NCBI RefSeq assembly: GCF_012641365.1
Contig: NZ_JABAIM010000001.1
Location: 310,001-374,000, forward strand
Direction: 5' to 3'
DNA: 64,000 nt
From: Leeia aquatica
Lineage (GTDB): Bacteria; Pseudomonadota; Gammaproteobacteria; Burkholderiales; Leeiaceae
Position numbers and translations under genes: made by a program. This document shows positions 63,280 through 64,000 of the stretch, one piece after another (positions within the stretch are counted from its first letter, which is position 1; each line of letters begins with the position of its first letter). A model generated the notes under the pieces. That model was not told where the DNA came from. It ran no database searches and worked only from the letters and a program-made list of their open reading frames with translations.

Positions 63280-63690
63280 ATGAGCCTGATTTCCCGCCTG
63301 TTCAAGCGCACGCCCCCAGACTTTGCCGTCGGCCAGGTCTGGACTTACCGACACCGTGCCGGAGAGCCCGGCTCGACCCTGCAAATCTGCCAGATCGACC
63401 AGGATGCACGGTTGGGGCGTATTTTCCATATCGGGGTACAGCGCGTACGCATCCCCACACCGGGTGGTGGTCTATGCGAAAACATGCCTCACCTGCCCGT
63501 ATCGCTGGAAACCCTGCAACAGAGTGTCACAGCCTGGCAGCGGGATGCCCCAGTGCCGGATGACTACCGTGAAGGCTATCAAATCTGGCGCGACGCCTTT
63601 GATCGGGGTGAGGCGGGCATTTTCACGATTCCGGTCGCTGACATTCTGGATGTTACGGCCCGCATGGCTGAGCAAGGTCAACCCGCGTGA
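63280..63690 (+). CDS. Conserved hypothetical protein
   Basis: I do not recognise this 136-residue protein. It is soluble: a basic start MSLISRLFKRTPPDF, a beta-rich first half (QVWTYRHRAGEPGSTLQICQ, in which FAVGQVW opens a barrel-like strand) and a helical C terminus. No signal peptide. ATG 63280 has no clear ribosome site, and ATG 63268 in the same frame is an alternative. Its TGA overlaps the next start (GTGA), so the two are coupled. Confidence 0.7.
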   Translation: MSLISRLFKRTPPDFAVGQVWTYRHRAGEPGSTLQICQIDQDARLGRIFHIGVQRVRIPTPGGGLCENMPHLPVSLETLQQSVTAWQRDAPVPDDYREGYQIWRDAFDRGEAGIFTIPVADILDVTARMAEQGQPA

Positions 63691-64000
63691 AGCCGATCCT
63701 GCTGCTGGCCCTGCTGACGCTGGCCGGTACGGCAGCACGAGCCCATCCACAGTTCGGTCTGGCTGCGCTGTCCCCGGATGGCAGCTGCGCCGCCTTTGCC
63801 ACGCCCTTGCCGCCGCAGGTCAAGCGCTTGCGCATGACACAATTGGATACAGCACATCGCCGCCAGTCGCAATGGGTCAGGCTGGGGCCCATGACAGATC
63901 AGCCCTGCCCTGCTGCGCAGGCGGCCATGCTGGAAGGTGCGGCTTATTATCCGCTGCAGCTGCCCAAGGCCGTACAGGCACTGAACTATCAGGTGGTCTA
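63687..64000 (+). CDS. Exported hypothetical protein, truncated by the window end
   Basis: An open frame from GTG 63687 runs to the window edge (about 104 codons). The start KPILLLALLTLAGTAARA is a good signal peptide, followed by a mature part with paired cysteines (DGSCAAF and DQPCPAA). The GTGA overlap with the upstream stop supports the start and co-translation. The rest lies beyond the window, so no function can be proposed. Confidence 0.65.
   Translation, partial: MKPILLLALLTLAGTAARAHPQFGLAALSPDGSCAAFATPLPPQVKRLRMTQLDTAHRRQSQWVRLGPMTDQPCPAAQAAMLEGAAYYPLQLPKAVQALNYQVV

Noticed and set aside
1-64000. CRISPR arrays, insertion sequences, prophage or defence systems
   Set aside because: No regularly spaced repeats, transposases, integrases, or known defence proteins were seen; all large frames are housekeeping or metabolic.

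Overview
The window is an ordinary, gene-dense bacterial chromosome segment: GC-rich, short intergenic gaps, many start/stop overlaps. I see no insertion sequence, prophage, CRISPR array or rRNA operon. Gene content points to a betaproteobacterium, probably near Neisseriales/Chromobacteriaceae. The pointers are a trimeric-type porin, divergent rluD/bamD, a ribH-nusB-thiL-pgpA-zapE run, a PhaR/PhaP/PhaA/PhaC polyester set and an ArgF/ArgG pair. The genus is inference only.

Layout. 0-15 kb: MltA lytic transglycosylase, a large porin, secreted RNase T2, argF-argG, the HscC Hsp70 with its membrane J-like partner, and parE-parC. 14-25 kb: aminopeptidase P, an orphan DppA-type binding protein, an Lrp-type regulator divergent from methionine gamma-lyase, GTP-type PEP carboxykinase, rnr-thpR, and two identical tandem tRNA-Leu(CAG) genes behind a near-consensus promoter. 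25-32 kb: a HugZ-like protein, an EF-hand-like protein of unknown role, an EamA exporter, and the polyhydroxyalkanoate block (phaR, phaP, phaA, phaC). 32-41 kb: pgeF-rluD divergent from bamD with overlapping start codons, a NadR-like kinase behind fdxA, an aldehyde dehydrogenase, a Tat-exported TRAP binding protein without its permease, and a response regulator with a degenerate GGDEF domain. 40-47 kb: ribH-nusB-thiL-pgpA-zapE, thyA, bfd-bfr behind two candidate Fur boxes, and a multicopper oxidase.

47-62 kb, the most coherent block: an aerobic glycine betaine catabolic island, all on the minus strand. Seven tightly packed genes (DUF5943/V4R protein, dgcA, dgcB, etfA, etfB, gbcA, gbcB) end in a strong terminator. 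A second run follows: choV, choW, a GbdR-type regulator, and two ChoX-type binding proteins. Together they would import choline or betaine, demethylate betaine to dimethylglycine (Rieske GbcA with reductase GbcB), then demethylate it to sarcosine (DgcAB, electrons leaving through the dedicated EtfAB). Sarcosine oxidase and choline-to-betaine enzymes are not in the window. A TetR-family gene and an alpha/beta hydrolase sit just upstream of the catabolic operon. The right edge cuts a gene for a small exported protein.

I found no convincing previously undescribed system. The best leads are the organisation of the betaine island (including a perfect FNR/ANR-type palindrome before choV and duplicated binding proteins), the NadR-like kinase beside FdxA, the HPD-less J protein paired with HscC, and several strong DNA dyads whose regulators are unknown.
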